The position numbers were made by a program, and so were the translations under genes. A stretch of 64,000 nt of DNA from NCBI RefSeq assembly GCF_034087045.1, contig NZ_CP139247.1, positions 1,798,001 to 1,862,000 on the forward strand, written 5' to 3'. The stretch is from Chitinophaga sancti (GTDB lineage: Bacteria > Bacteroidota > Bacteroidia > Chitinophagales > Chitinophagaceae). The notes beneath the pieces are model-generated. The model was not told where the DNA came from. It searched no databases and worked only from the letters and a program-made list of their open reading frames with translations. The first letter of the stretch is position 1. Each line of letters starts with the position of its first letter. Below, piece after piece: positions 1-8,100 of the stretch.

Positions 1-2734
1 AGTTGAATGCGTCTTCCTTTACATACTTCTCTTCGAATACAGGGTATGGTGCATCGAGGATAGTGGTTGTGTTACCCAGCAGGTGCCACAGCTCTTCAGC
101 GATATGCGGTGCATAAGGTGTAAGCAGTATGAGTACTGGTTCCAGTACGCTACGCTTGTTGCACTTGAGACTGCTCAGTTCATTTACACAGATCATAAAC
201 TGGCTTACAGCGGTATTGTAAGAGAAGTTTTCAGTATCGCTATCGATTTTCTGAATGGTTTTGTGCAGGATCTTCAGTTCTTCAGGCGTTGCTTCACCAT
301 CTTTAACGATCAGGCCTTTTTGTTCATCAGCAAAGAGACGCCAGAGTTTTTTGAGGAAGCGGTGTACACCTTCGATACCTTTGGTATCCCATGGTTTGGA
401 CTGCTCTACAGGCCCGAGGAACATTTCGTACATGCGGAAGGTATCGGCGCCGTATTTTTCAACAAGTACATCCGGGTTGACGGTATTGTACTTGCTCTTA
501 CTCATTTTCTCTATTTCAGATTTACATGTGAACTGACCATCCTGTGTTAAGAAGATTGCGTTTGCAAAATCTGCTTTCCATTTTCTGGCTGCGTCTATAT
601 CCAATATCACACCATCAACGAAGTTGACATCCACGTGTATATAGCTTTCGATCACATAGTTTACATGCATAGAATCCAGGAACTCGGCTAACGAAGTATC
701 CTGTGCCCTGATCAGCTCTATGATTTCTTTGATTTTGATATCGCCAAAACTATTAGAGATATATACCTGTTTGTTATCCGGCAGTGTGATAGGTTCAATT
801 TCATCAGCACCTACATGGTGGTCGCTGTGGATGAATCTTAAACGTTTTACAAACCTGGAAGAACCCTGAATCATACCCTGGTTGATCAGCTTTTTGTAAG
901 GCTCATCAAAACCAATATAACCCAGGTCAAACAGTACTTTCGTCCACAGACGTGAATACAGCAGGTGACCTACCGCATGTTCTGTACCACCGATATACAC
1001 ATCTACCTGGTTCCAGTAGTCGGTTGCTGCACGACCTGCAAACTCTTCCTTGTTGGAAGGATCTGCATAGCGCAGGAAGTACCAGCTACTACCTGCATAG
1101 CCAGGCATGGTGTTGGTTTCACGTTTGGTATTTGCATCTATATTTACCCAGTCAGTGATGTTGGCCAGCGGGCCCTCACCATCTTCACCTGGTTTGTAGG
1201 TGTCTACGTGTGGTAATTCAACAGGCAGATCCTTTTCGTCTACAGCATATGGGATACCATTTTTGTATACGATCGGGAATGGCTCACCCCAGTAACGCTG
1301 ACGGCTAAAGCCGGCATCACGCATTCTGAAGTTGGTCTGCTTTTTACCGATACCCATGGCTTCTACCTTATCAGCTACCAGCTCCATTGCCTGCCTCATT
1401 GGTACGCCATTCAGGAAGTCGCTGTTCTGCAGTACTGCATCTTTGGTTGGATTTGCTTCAGCACCATTGAATGCATCACCGATGATATTCGTAATCGGAA
1501 TATTAAAGTGTTTTGCGAAGCCAAAGTCACGCTGGTCACCGCATGGTACTGCCATGATCGCACCTGTACCATAACCTGCCAGTACGTATTCAGAGATCCA
1601 TACCGGGATACGTTTGCCATTAAATGGATTCAGTACATAGGCACCTGTAAAGCAACCGGTGATTTGTTTCACCTCTGCCATACGTTCACGTTCAGAACGG
1701 CTTTGGACATAATCCAGGTATTTATCTACGGCTACTTTATTCTCAGGAGTTGTGATCTTAGCTACCAGCTCATGCTCAGGAGCTACTACCATGAAGTCCA
1801 CACCAAAAATGGTATCGGGGCGGGTGGTATATACTCTTAATCCTTCATTTTCGTTACCATCAAACCTGAAGGTGATTTCAGCACCCTGGCTCTTTCCGAT
1901 CCAGTTACGCTGCATTTCCTTCATAGCTTCGCTGTAGTTCACAGTTTCCAGACCCTCGAGCAGGCGGTTTGCATACTCGGTGATACGGAGGAACCACTGG
2001 CGCATTTTCTTCTTTACTACAGGGAAACCACCACGTTCACTTACACCATTTACTACTTCATCATTGGCCAGAACGGTACCCAGTGCGGCACACCAGTTCA
2101 CCTCTGCATAAGCGAGGAACGCGATGCGGTAATGCATGAGGATCTCACGCTGATGGGCCTCGTCATAACCTTTCCACTCTTCAGCTGTAAAGTTGAGGGC
2201 ACGATCGCCAGGGCATTCGTGGGCATTGTTACCTTCTTTTTCGAAGATGGCGGTCAGTTCTGGAATGCGTTTGGCTTTCTGGGCGTTACGGTCAAACCAG
2301 CTATCGAACAGCTGAAGGAAGAGCCATTGTGTCCATTTATAGTAATCGGGATTACTGGTATTCACCTCTCTTTCCCAGTCAAAGCAAAACCCGATGTTCC
2401 CCAGTTGTTTACGGAAGGCCGCAATATTTTCGGCAGTAGTCACTGCGGGGTGCTGACCTGTTTCCAGGGCATACTGTTCTGCCGGCAGACCGAAGGCATC
2501 CCAGCCCATGGGATGTAGCACATTAAAGCCTTTTAGTCTTTTATAACGAGCATAGATATCAGACGAAATATATCCCAGCGGATGGCCTACATGGAGGCCC
2601 GCTCCTGAAGGATAAGGAAACATATCAAGTACATAACACTTGGGCTTTTGGCTATTGATGCTAACCCTGTAAGCATTCGAGCTGCCCCAGGAGTCCTGCC
2701 ACTTTTTCTCAATAGCCCTGAAATTATATTCCAT
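1..2734 (-). CDS. leuS: Leucine--tRNA ligase, 3' end cut by window
   Basis: Charges tRNA-Leu with leucine in the cytoplasm (class I aminoacyl-tRNA synthetase). The reverse strand from ATG at 2734 reads MEYNFRAIEKKWQDSW, typical of LeuS. The HIGH-type ATP motif reads PSGAGLHVGHPLGY near residue 45, and the KMSKS motif is at 494-508. After it comes the anticodon-binding region, with the family phrase TPYAPHIAEELW. About 910 codons are present with no internal stop; the C-terminal end lies outside the window. It is divergent from ftsX, with 121 bp between the starts. Identification is firm. Confidence 0.96.
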   Translation of the reverse strand, partial: MEYNFRAIEKKWQDSWGSSNAYRVSINSQKPKCYVLDMFPYPSGAGLHVGHPLGYISSDIYARYKRLKGFNVLHPMGWDAFGLPAEQYALETGQHPAVTTAENIAAFRKQLGNIGFCFDWEREVNTSNPDYYKWTQWLFLQLFDSWFDRNAQKAKRIPELTAIFEKEGNNAHECPGDRALNFTAEEWKGYDEAHQREILMHYRIAFLAYAEVNWCAALGTVLANDEVVNGVSERGGFPVVKKKMRQWFLRITEYANRLLEGLETVNYSEAMKEMQRNWIGKSQGAEITFRFDGNENEGLRVYTTRPDTIFGVDFMVVAPEHELVAKITTPENKVAVDKYLDYVQSRSERERMAEVKQITGCFTGAYVLNPFNGKRIPVWISEYVLAGYGTGAIMAVPCGDQRDFGFAKHFNIPITNIIGDAFNGAEANPTKDAVLQNSDFLNGVPMRQAMELVADKVEAMGIGKKQTNFRMRDAGFSRQRYWGEPFPIVYKNGIPYAVDEKDLPVELPHVDTYKPGEDGEGPLANITDWVNIDANTKRETNTMPGYAGSSWYFLRYADPSNKEEFAGRAATDYWNQVDVYIGGTEHAVGHLLYSRLWTKVLFDLGYIGFDEPYKKLINQGMIQGSSRFVKRLRFIHSDHHVGADEIEPITLPDNKQVYISNSFGDIKIKEIIELIRAQDTSLAEFLDSMHVNYVIESYIHVDVNFVDGVILDIDAARKWKADFANAIFLTQDGQFTCKSEIEKMSKSKYNTVNPDVLVEKYGADTFRMYEMFLGPVEQSKPWDTKGIEGVHRFLKKLWRLFADEQKGLIVKDGEATPEELKILHKTIQKIDSDTENFSYNTAVSQFMICVNELSSLKCNKRSVLEPVLILLTPYAPHIAEELWHLLGNTTTILDAPYPVFEEKYVKEDAFN

Positions 2735-2800
2735 ATAATTGTTGAATTAACCGGACGTAACGCTACGCCCTAGTTGACTTAAAATAACGTTAAAGGATGA

Positions 2801-2808
2801 CAAAAGTA
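2801..2808 (-). promoter_or_regulatory. Putative -7 box for leuS
   Basis: The reverse strand reads TACTTTTG, an exact match to the Bacteroidota TAnnTTTG -7 consensus, 67 nt before the leuS start. I see no clear TTG -33 box at the expected distance. Inference from motif only. Confidence 0.4.
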
Positions 2809-2855
2809 AACATAACTGCTAATTTTTATTATTTTCGCCTATAAACGGTAGTTTA

Positions 2856-3731
2856 ATGGCGCAGCAACCCGGGAAATCATCTTCAAAAAAATCCAAACCT
2901 TCTTATTTGTATTCCATTATTGGAGTGGCACTTGTCCTGTTCCTGCTGGGAACCTTGGGTCTCATAGTGATCCATGCCAATAAGCTCAGTGAATATTTTA
3001 AAGAAAGCATTGAAATTCAGGTGATCCTTAGGGACAACGTGAAAGAAGAGCAGGCGATCGCTCTTCGTGATTCCATTGCAGGCAGGCCTTATGTCAAGTC
3101 GATCGAATATGTATCCAAAGATATGGCGGCCGAGCGCTTTAAAAAGGAGTTTGGAGAGGATTTTATCACCCTGCTGCAATATAACCCATTGTATGCCAGT
3201 ATCAATGTAAAAGGTAACGCCCGGTATGTAAATCCGGACAGCCTGGCAGTGATTGAGGCAAATCTGGGTCAGCAGAGTATAGTAAGAGAAATTTCTTACC
3301 AGAGAGGGCTGGTATCCAAGCTGAATGAGAATGTGCGTAAGATCGGGTTCGTGATCCTCGGCATCTCAGTTATGCTTGCGCTGGTAGTCATCGTGCTGAT
3401 AGACAATACGATACGTCTGGCCATGTTCAGCAACCGCTTCCTGATTAAGACCATGCAGATGGTAGGGGCCACCAGGTGGTTCATAGCCAAGCCTTTCGAC
3501 CTGCGTAGTATCATCAATGGGGCCTTGAGTGCCATATTGGCTATTGCCGGTTTGATAGGGATTCTCTATTTTGCAGACCAGTTACTTCCAGAGCTTAGTG
3601 CCATGCGGGATTACTTTATGACATCTGTCCTCTTTATAGGCATGATTGTAATAGGTATCTTTATCTCGCTGGTGAGTACGCATCGTTCGGTAATGAAATA
3701 CCTGCGACTGAAACTGGATGATTTATATTGA
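2856..3731 (+). CDS. ftsX: FtsX-type cell division permease
   Basis: Membrane partner of FtsE; in other bacteria FtsEX governs peptidoglycan hydrolases at the division septum. The 291-residue protein has a charged N-terminus, a first membrane helix at about residues 20-42, an extracytoplasmic domain to about 165, and three further helices in the last 130 residues. This is the usual FtsX layout and length. The phrase MVGATRWFIAKPF before the third helix is typical of the family. No ftsE lies in the window, which is common in Bacteroidota. The stop codon sits about 20 nt before the DUF3098 start, so the two are probably co-transcribed. Confidence 0.9.
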   Translation: MAQQPGKSSSKKSKPSYLYSIIGVALVLFLLGTLGLIVIHANKLSEYFKESIEIQVILRDNVKEEQAIALRDSIAGRPYVKSIEYVSKDMAAERFKKEFGEDFITLLQYNPLYASINVKGNARYVNPDSLAVIEANLGQQSIVREISYQRGLVSKLNENVRKIGFVILGISVMLALVVIVLIDNTIRLAMFSNRFLIKTMQMVGATRWFIAKPFDLRSIINGALSAILAIAGLIGILYFADQLLPELSAMRDYFMTSVLFIGMIVIGIFISLVSTHRSVMKYLRLKLDDLY

Positions 3732-3751
3732 TTGATAATTTTCTACATCAT

Positions 3752-4015
3752 ATGATTAAAGAAACCAAACAAGCAGATAAGGCAGTCATTGATAGCCGCC
3801 CTGTTTTTGCAAAAGATAACTATAAATTGATGATAGCGGGTCTGGTGATCACTGTAATCGGCTTTCTGCTGATGACTGGTGGTTACAATGATGATGCTAC
3901 CAAATTCAAACCAGAAGAAGTGTATAGTTTCCAGCGTATTACCCTGGCGCCTATCGTGATCCTGCTGGGTCTGGCAGTAGAGGTTTTTGCGATAATGCGT
4001 AAACCAAAGCAATAA
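3752..4015 (+). CDS. DUF3098 family small membrane protein
   Basis: An 87-residue protein with two predicted membrane helices (about residues 26-45 and 63-80), separated by a short loop containing GGYNDD and the family phrase FKPEEVYSFQRITLAPIV. I recognise it as DUF3098, of unknown function, found in Bacteroidota next to ftsX. I start it at ATG 3752; a TTG at 3728 would add eight residues but would overlap the ftsX stop. A strong terminator follows, so it is the last gene of the ftsX unit. A role alongside FtsX is inferred only from position. Confidence 0.8.
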   Translation: MIKETKQADKAVIDSRPVFAKDNYKLMIAGLVITVIGFLLMTGGYNDDATKFKPEEVYSFQRITLAPIVILLGLAVEVFAIMRKPKQ

Positions 4016-4039
4016 TACCTGCAACTTATTATAATACAG

Positions 4040-4068
4040 GCGATGATACTGATTCATCGCTTTTTTTT
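4040..4068 (+). terminator. Rho-independent terminator after ftsX-DUF3098
   Basis: A GCGATGA stem (4040-4046) pairs with TCATCGC (4054-4060) across a 7-nt loop and is followed directly by eight T residues. It separates the ftsX/DUF3098 unit from uppP. Confidence 0.85.
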
Positions 4069-4095
4069 ATTTAAACGGATAAATCAGCTATTTCC

Positions 4096-4899
4096 ATGAG
4101 CATTCTGGATGCCATTATCATTGCTATTGTTGAAGGATTAACCGAGTTTTTACCCATTTCGTCTACTGGTCACATGGTCATTACCAGTGCAATACTGGGT
4201 ATCGGGGACGACGAGTTTACTAAATTGTTTGAGATTGTAATACAGCTGGGGGCAATATTAGCTGTCGTGGTTTTGTACTGGAAAAAATTCTTTGTGTTCG
4301 ATAAGAACCGCATTCCTTTTTATCTCAAACTGGTATTGGCTACCATTCCTGCGCTGATCCTGGGTTTCCTGTTCCATCACAAGATCAAGGACCTGATGGG
4401 TTCTCCTGCAGTGGTTGCGGCCAGCCTGTTCCTGGGTGGTATTGTATTATTGTTTGTGGACAACTGGTTTAAGAATCCAACCATTGACAAGGATGAACAG
4501 GTGGACAATTTCAGGGCTATCCGCATTGGTTTTTTCCAGTGCCTGGCGTTGATTCCGGGTGTGAGTCGCAGTGCCGCATCCATCATAGGTGGTATGCAGC
4601 AAAAGCTGACCCGCAATGCTGCTGCTGAATTTTCGTTTTTCCTGGCCGTACCAACCATGTTCGCAGCAACCTGCTATGACCTGTATAAAAGCAAAGATGC
4701 CCTGGCAAGCAATACCGGCAATTTCCAGCTGCTGATCATTGGTTTTGTCATTGCATTTATCGTAGCATTAGTTGCCATCAAGTTCTTTATCGGCGTATTG
4801 AAAAGATATGGTTTCCGTGTATGGGGTGTATACCGCATACTTGTAGGAGGTGCTATCCTGGCAGCTATGGCGATGGGATACAACCTGACCGTAGGCTAA
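4096..4899 (+). CDS. uppP: Undecaprenyl-diphosphatase (BacA/UppP)
   Basis: Removes one phosphate from undecaprenyl pyrophosphate at the inner membrane, recycling the lipid carrier for peptidoglycan and O-antigen; extra copies confer bacitracin resistance. The 267-residue protein is almost entirely membrane helices and shows both family signatures: EGLTEFLPISSTGHM near residue 14, with the catalytic Glu, and PGVSRSAASIIGG near residue 153, with the phosphate-binding Arg/Ser. Length is as expected. It begins about 30 bp after the upstream terminator, so it probably has its own promoter. The next gene starts 26 bp downstream. Confidence 0.95.
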   Translation: MSILDAIIIAIVEGLTEFLPISSTGHMVITSAILGIGDDEFTKLFEIVIQLGAILAVVVLYWKKFFVFDKNRIPFYLKLVLATIPALILGFLFHHKIKDLMGSPAVVAASLFLGGIVLLFVDNWFKNPTIDKDEQVDNFRAIRIGFFQCLALIPGVSRSAASIIGGMQQKLTRNAAAEFSFFLAVPTMFAATCYDLYKSKDALASNTGNFQLLIIGFVIAFIVALVAIKFFIGVLKRYGFRVWGVYRILVGGAILAAMAMGYNLTVG

Positions 4900-4925
4900 G
4901 AAAGTAAATTATTCCTATATCCAAC

Positions 4926-6173
4926 ATGAAGAAGGTTTTATTACCCCTGATGGGCTGCCTGGTGGCAATGGCCACCTATGGACAGCAAAATTATGTTCCC
5001 GGGACAGTAGCTATTCCTCAACAAGATGATTCCCTGAGAGGATTTATTGATTTCAAAAACTGGACGAGCAGCCCGGGAGAAATTCATTTCAAAAGTACTC
5101 AAAATGGAACCGTCACTAAGTACACTCCTGACCAGATCAGTGGTTTTACCATGCAGTCGAATGGAGAAATTATATACGTGTCGAAGCATTTGCTGCTGGA
5201 TGTAACACCATATATTGTTTCTACCACACAAAGGGTGACACAACCAGAAACAGAATTGATGGATTCTACCGTATTTATTCAGCAACTTGTAGTGGGCGAT
5301 TATAACCTGTATACTTATACTGATAAATACCAGCGCGTACACTTTATGTATGGTGTGCCAGGACAGGAAATCCAGGAACTCAAGTACATCAAGACATTGG
5401 TACCTGCTCCTGAGGGATCCAAACTCTATGAAAAGAGGGAATATCAGGAGCAACTGTCCACCCTGTTCAAGGACGACAGCAAGATAGCCAGACAGGCAAG
5501 GAATGTGGAATACCGCGATGATAAGCTGATTGCTTTATTTGTTGCTTATCATCAAAAGCAGCACCCGGATGAAAAGGTAGCTGTGAAGCAAAACAAAAAG
5601 AATCCAGTCTATTGGGGGATAGTAGCAGGTCCGTCATTCAATAGCTTCAAAATGAAGAACGGAGAAGATTATAACCGGCATGGCGATTATAGTTCTTCTG
5701 TTGGCCCTGTAGCAGGATTATTCCTGGATATTCCATTTGGGGGTGCTACCAGGAAGTTTTCATTGTACAATGAACTGATCTTTAAGTCATACAGCACGGA
5801 TGCGAAGATGGACATGTCCAGACTACTTGAAGGTGACGTGACTACTTTTAAATTGAATTATGTGCAGATAAATATCATGGCACAGTATATATATCCCAGA
5901 GGACTCGTAAGGCCGTTTGTTCATATTGGTGTAGGCAATGCGTTGCTTATTAATGAGAAAAAGAATGATTACTATGATGCAAGTAGGGATGAACATAGTG
6001 ACGCTGTGAGTGATATCCGCAAATTGGAACAATCTCTTGTTGGCGGAGTTGGTGTGAAGGTAAGCCGCTTCCAGCTGGAAGTTCGGGGTGCTACTACGAC
6101 TGGCTGGATGCCAACGGCAATGGTCTCTATGCCGGTCAATTCATTACAGATAATTGCCGGAGTAAGATTATAA
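4926..6173 (+). CDS. Secreted outer-membrane beta-barrel-like protein
   Basis: A 415-residue protein whose function I cannot name. An N-terminal signal peptide (MKKVLLPLMGCLVAMATYG, probably cleaved before QQN) marks export. Residues 25-190 look like a soluble domain with FIDFKNWTSSPGEIHFKST and repeated beta-strand patterns. From about residue 225 the text turns into alternating polar/hydrophobic strands with GxxA/G turns, ending in QIIAGVRL, as in PorT/OmpW-like small barrels of Bacteroidota. It lies 26 bp after uppP and shares a terminator with the convergent ald gene. The barrel assignment is from pattern, not homology. Confidence 0.65.
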   Translation: MKKVLLPLMGCLVAMATYGQQNYVPGTVAIPQQDDSLRGFIDFKNWTSSPGEIHFKSTQNGTVTKYTPDQISGFTMQSNGEIIYVSKHLLLDVTPYIVSTTQRVTQPETELMDSTVFIQQLVVGDYNLYTYTDKYQRVHFMYGVPGQEIQELKYIKTLVPAPEGSKLYEKREYQEQLSTLFKDDSKIARQARNVEYRDDKLIALFVAYHQKQHPDEKVAVKQNKKNPVYWGIVAGPSFNSFKMKNGEDYNRHGDYSSSVGPVAGLFLDIPFGGATRKFSLYNELIFKSYSTDAKMDMSRLLEGDVTTFKLNYVQINIMAQYIYPRGLVRPFVHIGVGNALLINEKKNDYYDASRDEHSDAVSDIRKLEQSLVGGVGVKVSRFQLEVRGATTTGWMPTAMVSMPVNSLQIIAGVRL

Positions 6174-6174
6174 T

Positions 6175-6204
6175 AAAAAGCTTCTGCCAGGGCAGAAGCT
6201 TTTT
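6175..6204. terminator. Bidirectional terminator between OM protein and ald
   Basis: A near-perfect palindrome: 14 nt ending GCTTCTGCC (6175-6188) pairs with GGCAGAAGC plus T-run (6191-6204). A/T runs on both sides let it stop transcripts from both convergent genes. Confidence 0.85.
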
Positions 6205-6206
6205 TA

Positions 6207-7424
6207 TTATCCCTTCACTGCCAGTAGCAGCTCGAGGTCAGTATATTTTAGTTTGAACTTTTCACTCAGGTGATAGTTGGTCAATGCCCCTTTATAGAGA
6301 TAGATCCCATTCCGCACTCCTCTCTTGATCCACACCAGGTTCTCAAAACCACCATCATCTGCTGCTTCCAGCAATAATGGCATCAGTACATTACTGATAG
6401 CTTCAGAAGCTGTGCGTGCAAATCCTGATGGAATATTAGGTACGCAATAGTGAATTACATCGTACTTCTTGAATATCGGGTTTTCATGACTGGTGATCTC
6501 TGATGTTTCAAAACAACCGCCTCTGTCTATACTTACATCTACAATCACAGATCCTGCTTTCATGTTGCTCACCATTGATTCGGAGACTACAATAGGTGTA
6601 CGGCCTGACTGAGAAGACAAAGCGCCGACTGCTACATCAGCATTCCGCAGCTGCTCTGCCAGTACTTTGGGCTGAATAACGGAGGTAAATACACGAACGC
6701 CGATGTTGTTTTGCAGGCGTTTCAGTTTATAGATGTTATTGTCGAATACTTTTACAGAAGAACCCAGGGCCATGGCAGTACGGGCTGCAAATTCGCCTAC
6801 AATGCCTGCGCCGATGATCACTACCTTGGTAGGAGGTATACCCGTTACACCGCCCAACAGAATACCTTTCCCTTTATTGCTGTTGCTCAGGTACTGACTG
6901 GCCAGCAGCATGACAGCGCCACCAGCTATCTCGCTCATAGCTCTTACAATAGGGTAGGTGCCTGCATCGTCTTTGAGATTTTCGAACGAGAGCAGGGTAA
7001 TCCGCTTCTCCATCATCTTTTGTACCTGCTCTATTTTCAGGGCAGCCAGGTGGATGGGAGAGATCACGATCTGGTGAGGATGCAGCAGCTCTATTTCCTC
7101 ATCGTTGAGTGGGGCTGATTTTACAATGATCTCCGCTTTGTATACTTCTTTCTTATCGTACAATATTTCGGCGCCGGCTTCTGAAAAATCTGTGTCATAA
7201 AAATGGGAGCCATCGCCTGCCTTATGTTCTACCACGATATGATGACCATTGCTGGCCAGTATACTTACCGCATCGGGTGTAAGCGCTATGCGGTTTTCCT
7301 GGAAGGACGTTTCTTTTGGAATACCTATGAATAAACGGGAATTTTTCTGCGGAATATCCAACGTTTCTTCCAGCGGTGAATATGTAAAGCCAGCACTCAC
7401 AACAGGTTTTTGCCTTTGCTCCAT
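6207..7424 (-). CDS. ald: Alanine dehydrogenase
   Basis: Likely catalyses reversible NAD-dependent deamination of L-alanine to pyruvate and ammonia in the cytoplasm. The 405-residue protein has the AlaDh/PNT N-terminal domain (IGIPKETSFQENRIALTP near residue 33). It then shows a Rossmann nucleotide-binding segment VVIIGAGIVGEFAARTA near residue 210, followed by a VKVFD acidic end typical of NAD preference. About 30 residues precede the usual family start (MKIGVPKE), as is common in Bacteroidota members. The related transhydrogenase alpha subunit is less likely because no membrane domain or beta-subunit gene follows. It ends at a bidirectional terminator. Confidence 0.85.
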   Translation of the reverse strand: MEQRQKPVVSAGFTYSPLEETLDIPQKNSRLFIGIPKETSFQENRIALTPDAVSILASNGHHIVVEHKAGDGSHFYDTDFSEAGAEILYDKKEVYKAEIIVKSAPLNDEEIELLHPHQIVISPIHLAALKIEQVQKMMEKRITLLSFENLKDDAGTYPIVRAMSEIAGGAVMLLASQYLSNSNKGKGILLGGVTGIPPTKVVIIGAGIVGEFAARTAMALGSSVKVFDNNIYKLKRLQNNIGVRVFTSVIQPKVLAEQLRNADVAVGALSSQSGRTPIVVSESMVSNMKAGSVIVDVSIDRGGCFETSEITSHENPIFKKYDVIHYCVPNIPSGFARTASEAISNVLMPLLLEAADDGGFENLVWIKRGVRNGIYLYKGALTNYHLSEKFKLKYTDLELLLAVKG

Positions 7425-7496
7425 ATAGTTGTCAAAATTGATCCGGGTGAATTTATCCTTGTAATCAAAGATACATTATTTGTTCAAAGCAATGTA

Positions 7497-7922
7497 TCAG
7501 GAAACCCGCAGCTGTCTCCGCTGATCAGGTAATACTGTCAATTGCAATCGAATGGTGTCTGCAGGTAATAATTCCTGGATGATATCCGGCCATTCTACAA
7601 AACATATTGCGCCCTCCTGGTAGAGGGTATCCTCTACACCCGCGCCTATTGCCTCTTCCTCATCACGTAACCGATACAGATCCAGGTGATAAATATTACG
7701 TGTTACACCGTCATTTGTACGATAGTTGTACTGGTTAATAATGGAGAAGGTCGGACTGGCAGTTGTATCCTCCACGCCTTTTGCCGCACACAGTGCCTTT
7801 ACAAAAGTAGTTTTGCCGGCACCCATGGCTCCCTCAAGGGTAAAAATCTGTTGCGCTCCATATTGTGCCCAGAAACTTTGGGCTACCTTGGGCAGCTCCT
7901 CAATAGTAAAGGTCCATTCCAT
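7497..7922 (-). CDS. tsaE: tRNA threonylcarbamoyladenosine biosynthesis ATPase TsaE
   Basis: ATPase that works with TsaB and TsaD to transfer the threonylcarbamoyl group to A37 of ANN-decoding tRNAs. The 141-residue protein has a Walker A motif GAMGAGKTTFVKAL near residue 31, the family phrase ASPTFSIINQY near 56, and YHLDLYRL plus FVEWPD later. All are hallmarks of TsaE, and the length is normal. It lies 72 bp upstream of ald in the same direction and could be co-transcribed with it. It is divergent from copA. Confidence 0.93.
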   Translation of the reverse strand: MEWTFTIEELPKVAQSFWAQYGAQQIFTLEGAMGAGKTTFVKALCAAKGVEDTTASPTFSIINQYNYRTNDGVTRNIYHLDLYRLRDEEEAIGAGVEDTLYQEGAICFVEWPDIIQELLPADTIRLQLTVLPDQRRQLRVS

Positions 7923-7966
7923 CTCGTAAATGTAATTAAATAACCGTAATCTATTGGTTGATACTG

Positions 7967-8047
7967 CGTTGCATTAATAAAAGACTTTACAGAAACAATT
8001 GATTTTCTGTTACTTTCATATTGGCTTGCCACTCCGTTGCATTAATA
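7967..8047 (+). repeat. Two direct repeats upstream of copA
   Basis: CGTTGCATTAATA occurs exactly at 7967-7979 and at 8035-8047, 68 bp apart. The match extends imperfectly leftward (TATTGG then 10-11 divergent bases before CGTTGC). Both lie in the 178-bp tsaE/copA divergent region, before the copA -7 box. They may be operator sites for a regulator or a small duplication. Confidence 0.5.
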
Positions 8048-8073
8048 TTTTATTCACATGAATCGGGGGTGGA

Positions 8074-8081
8074 TACCTTTG
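8074..8081 (+). promoter_or_regulatory. Putative -7 box for copA
   Basis: TACCTTTG matches the Bacteroidota TAnnTTTG consensus and ends 19 nt before the copA ATG, giving a very short leader. No TTG lies at the ideal 19-nt distance, so the -33 element is weak or replaced by an activator. Confidence 0.5.
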
Positions 8082-8100
8082 TAACGTTAATCAGTCACTA

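Noticed and set aside
3728..3751. TTG start for the DUF3098 gene
   Set aside because: It overlaps the ftsX stop; ATG at 3752 fits the family start.
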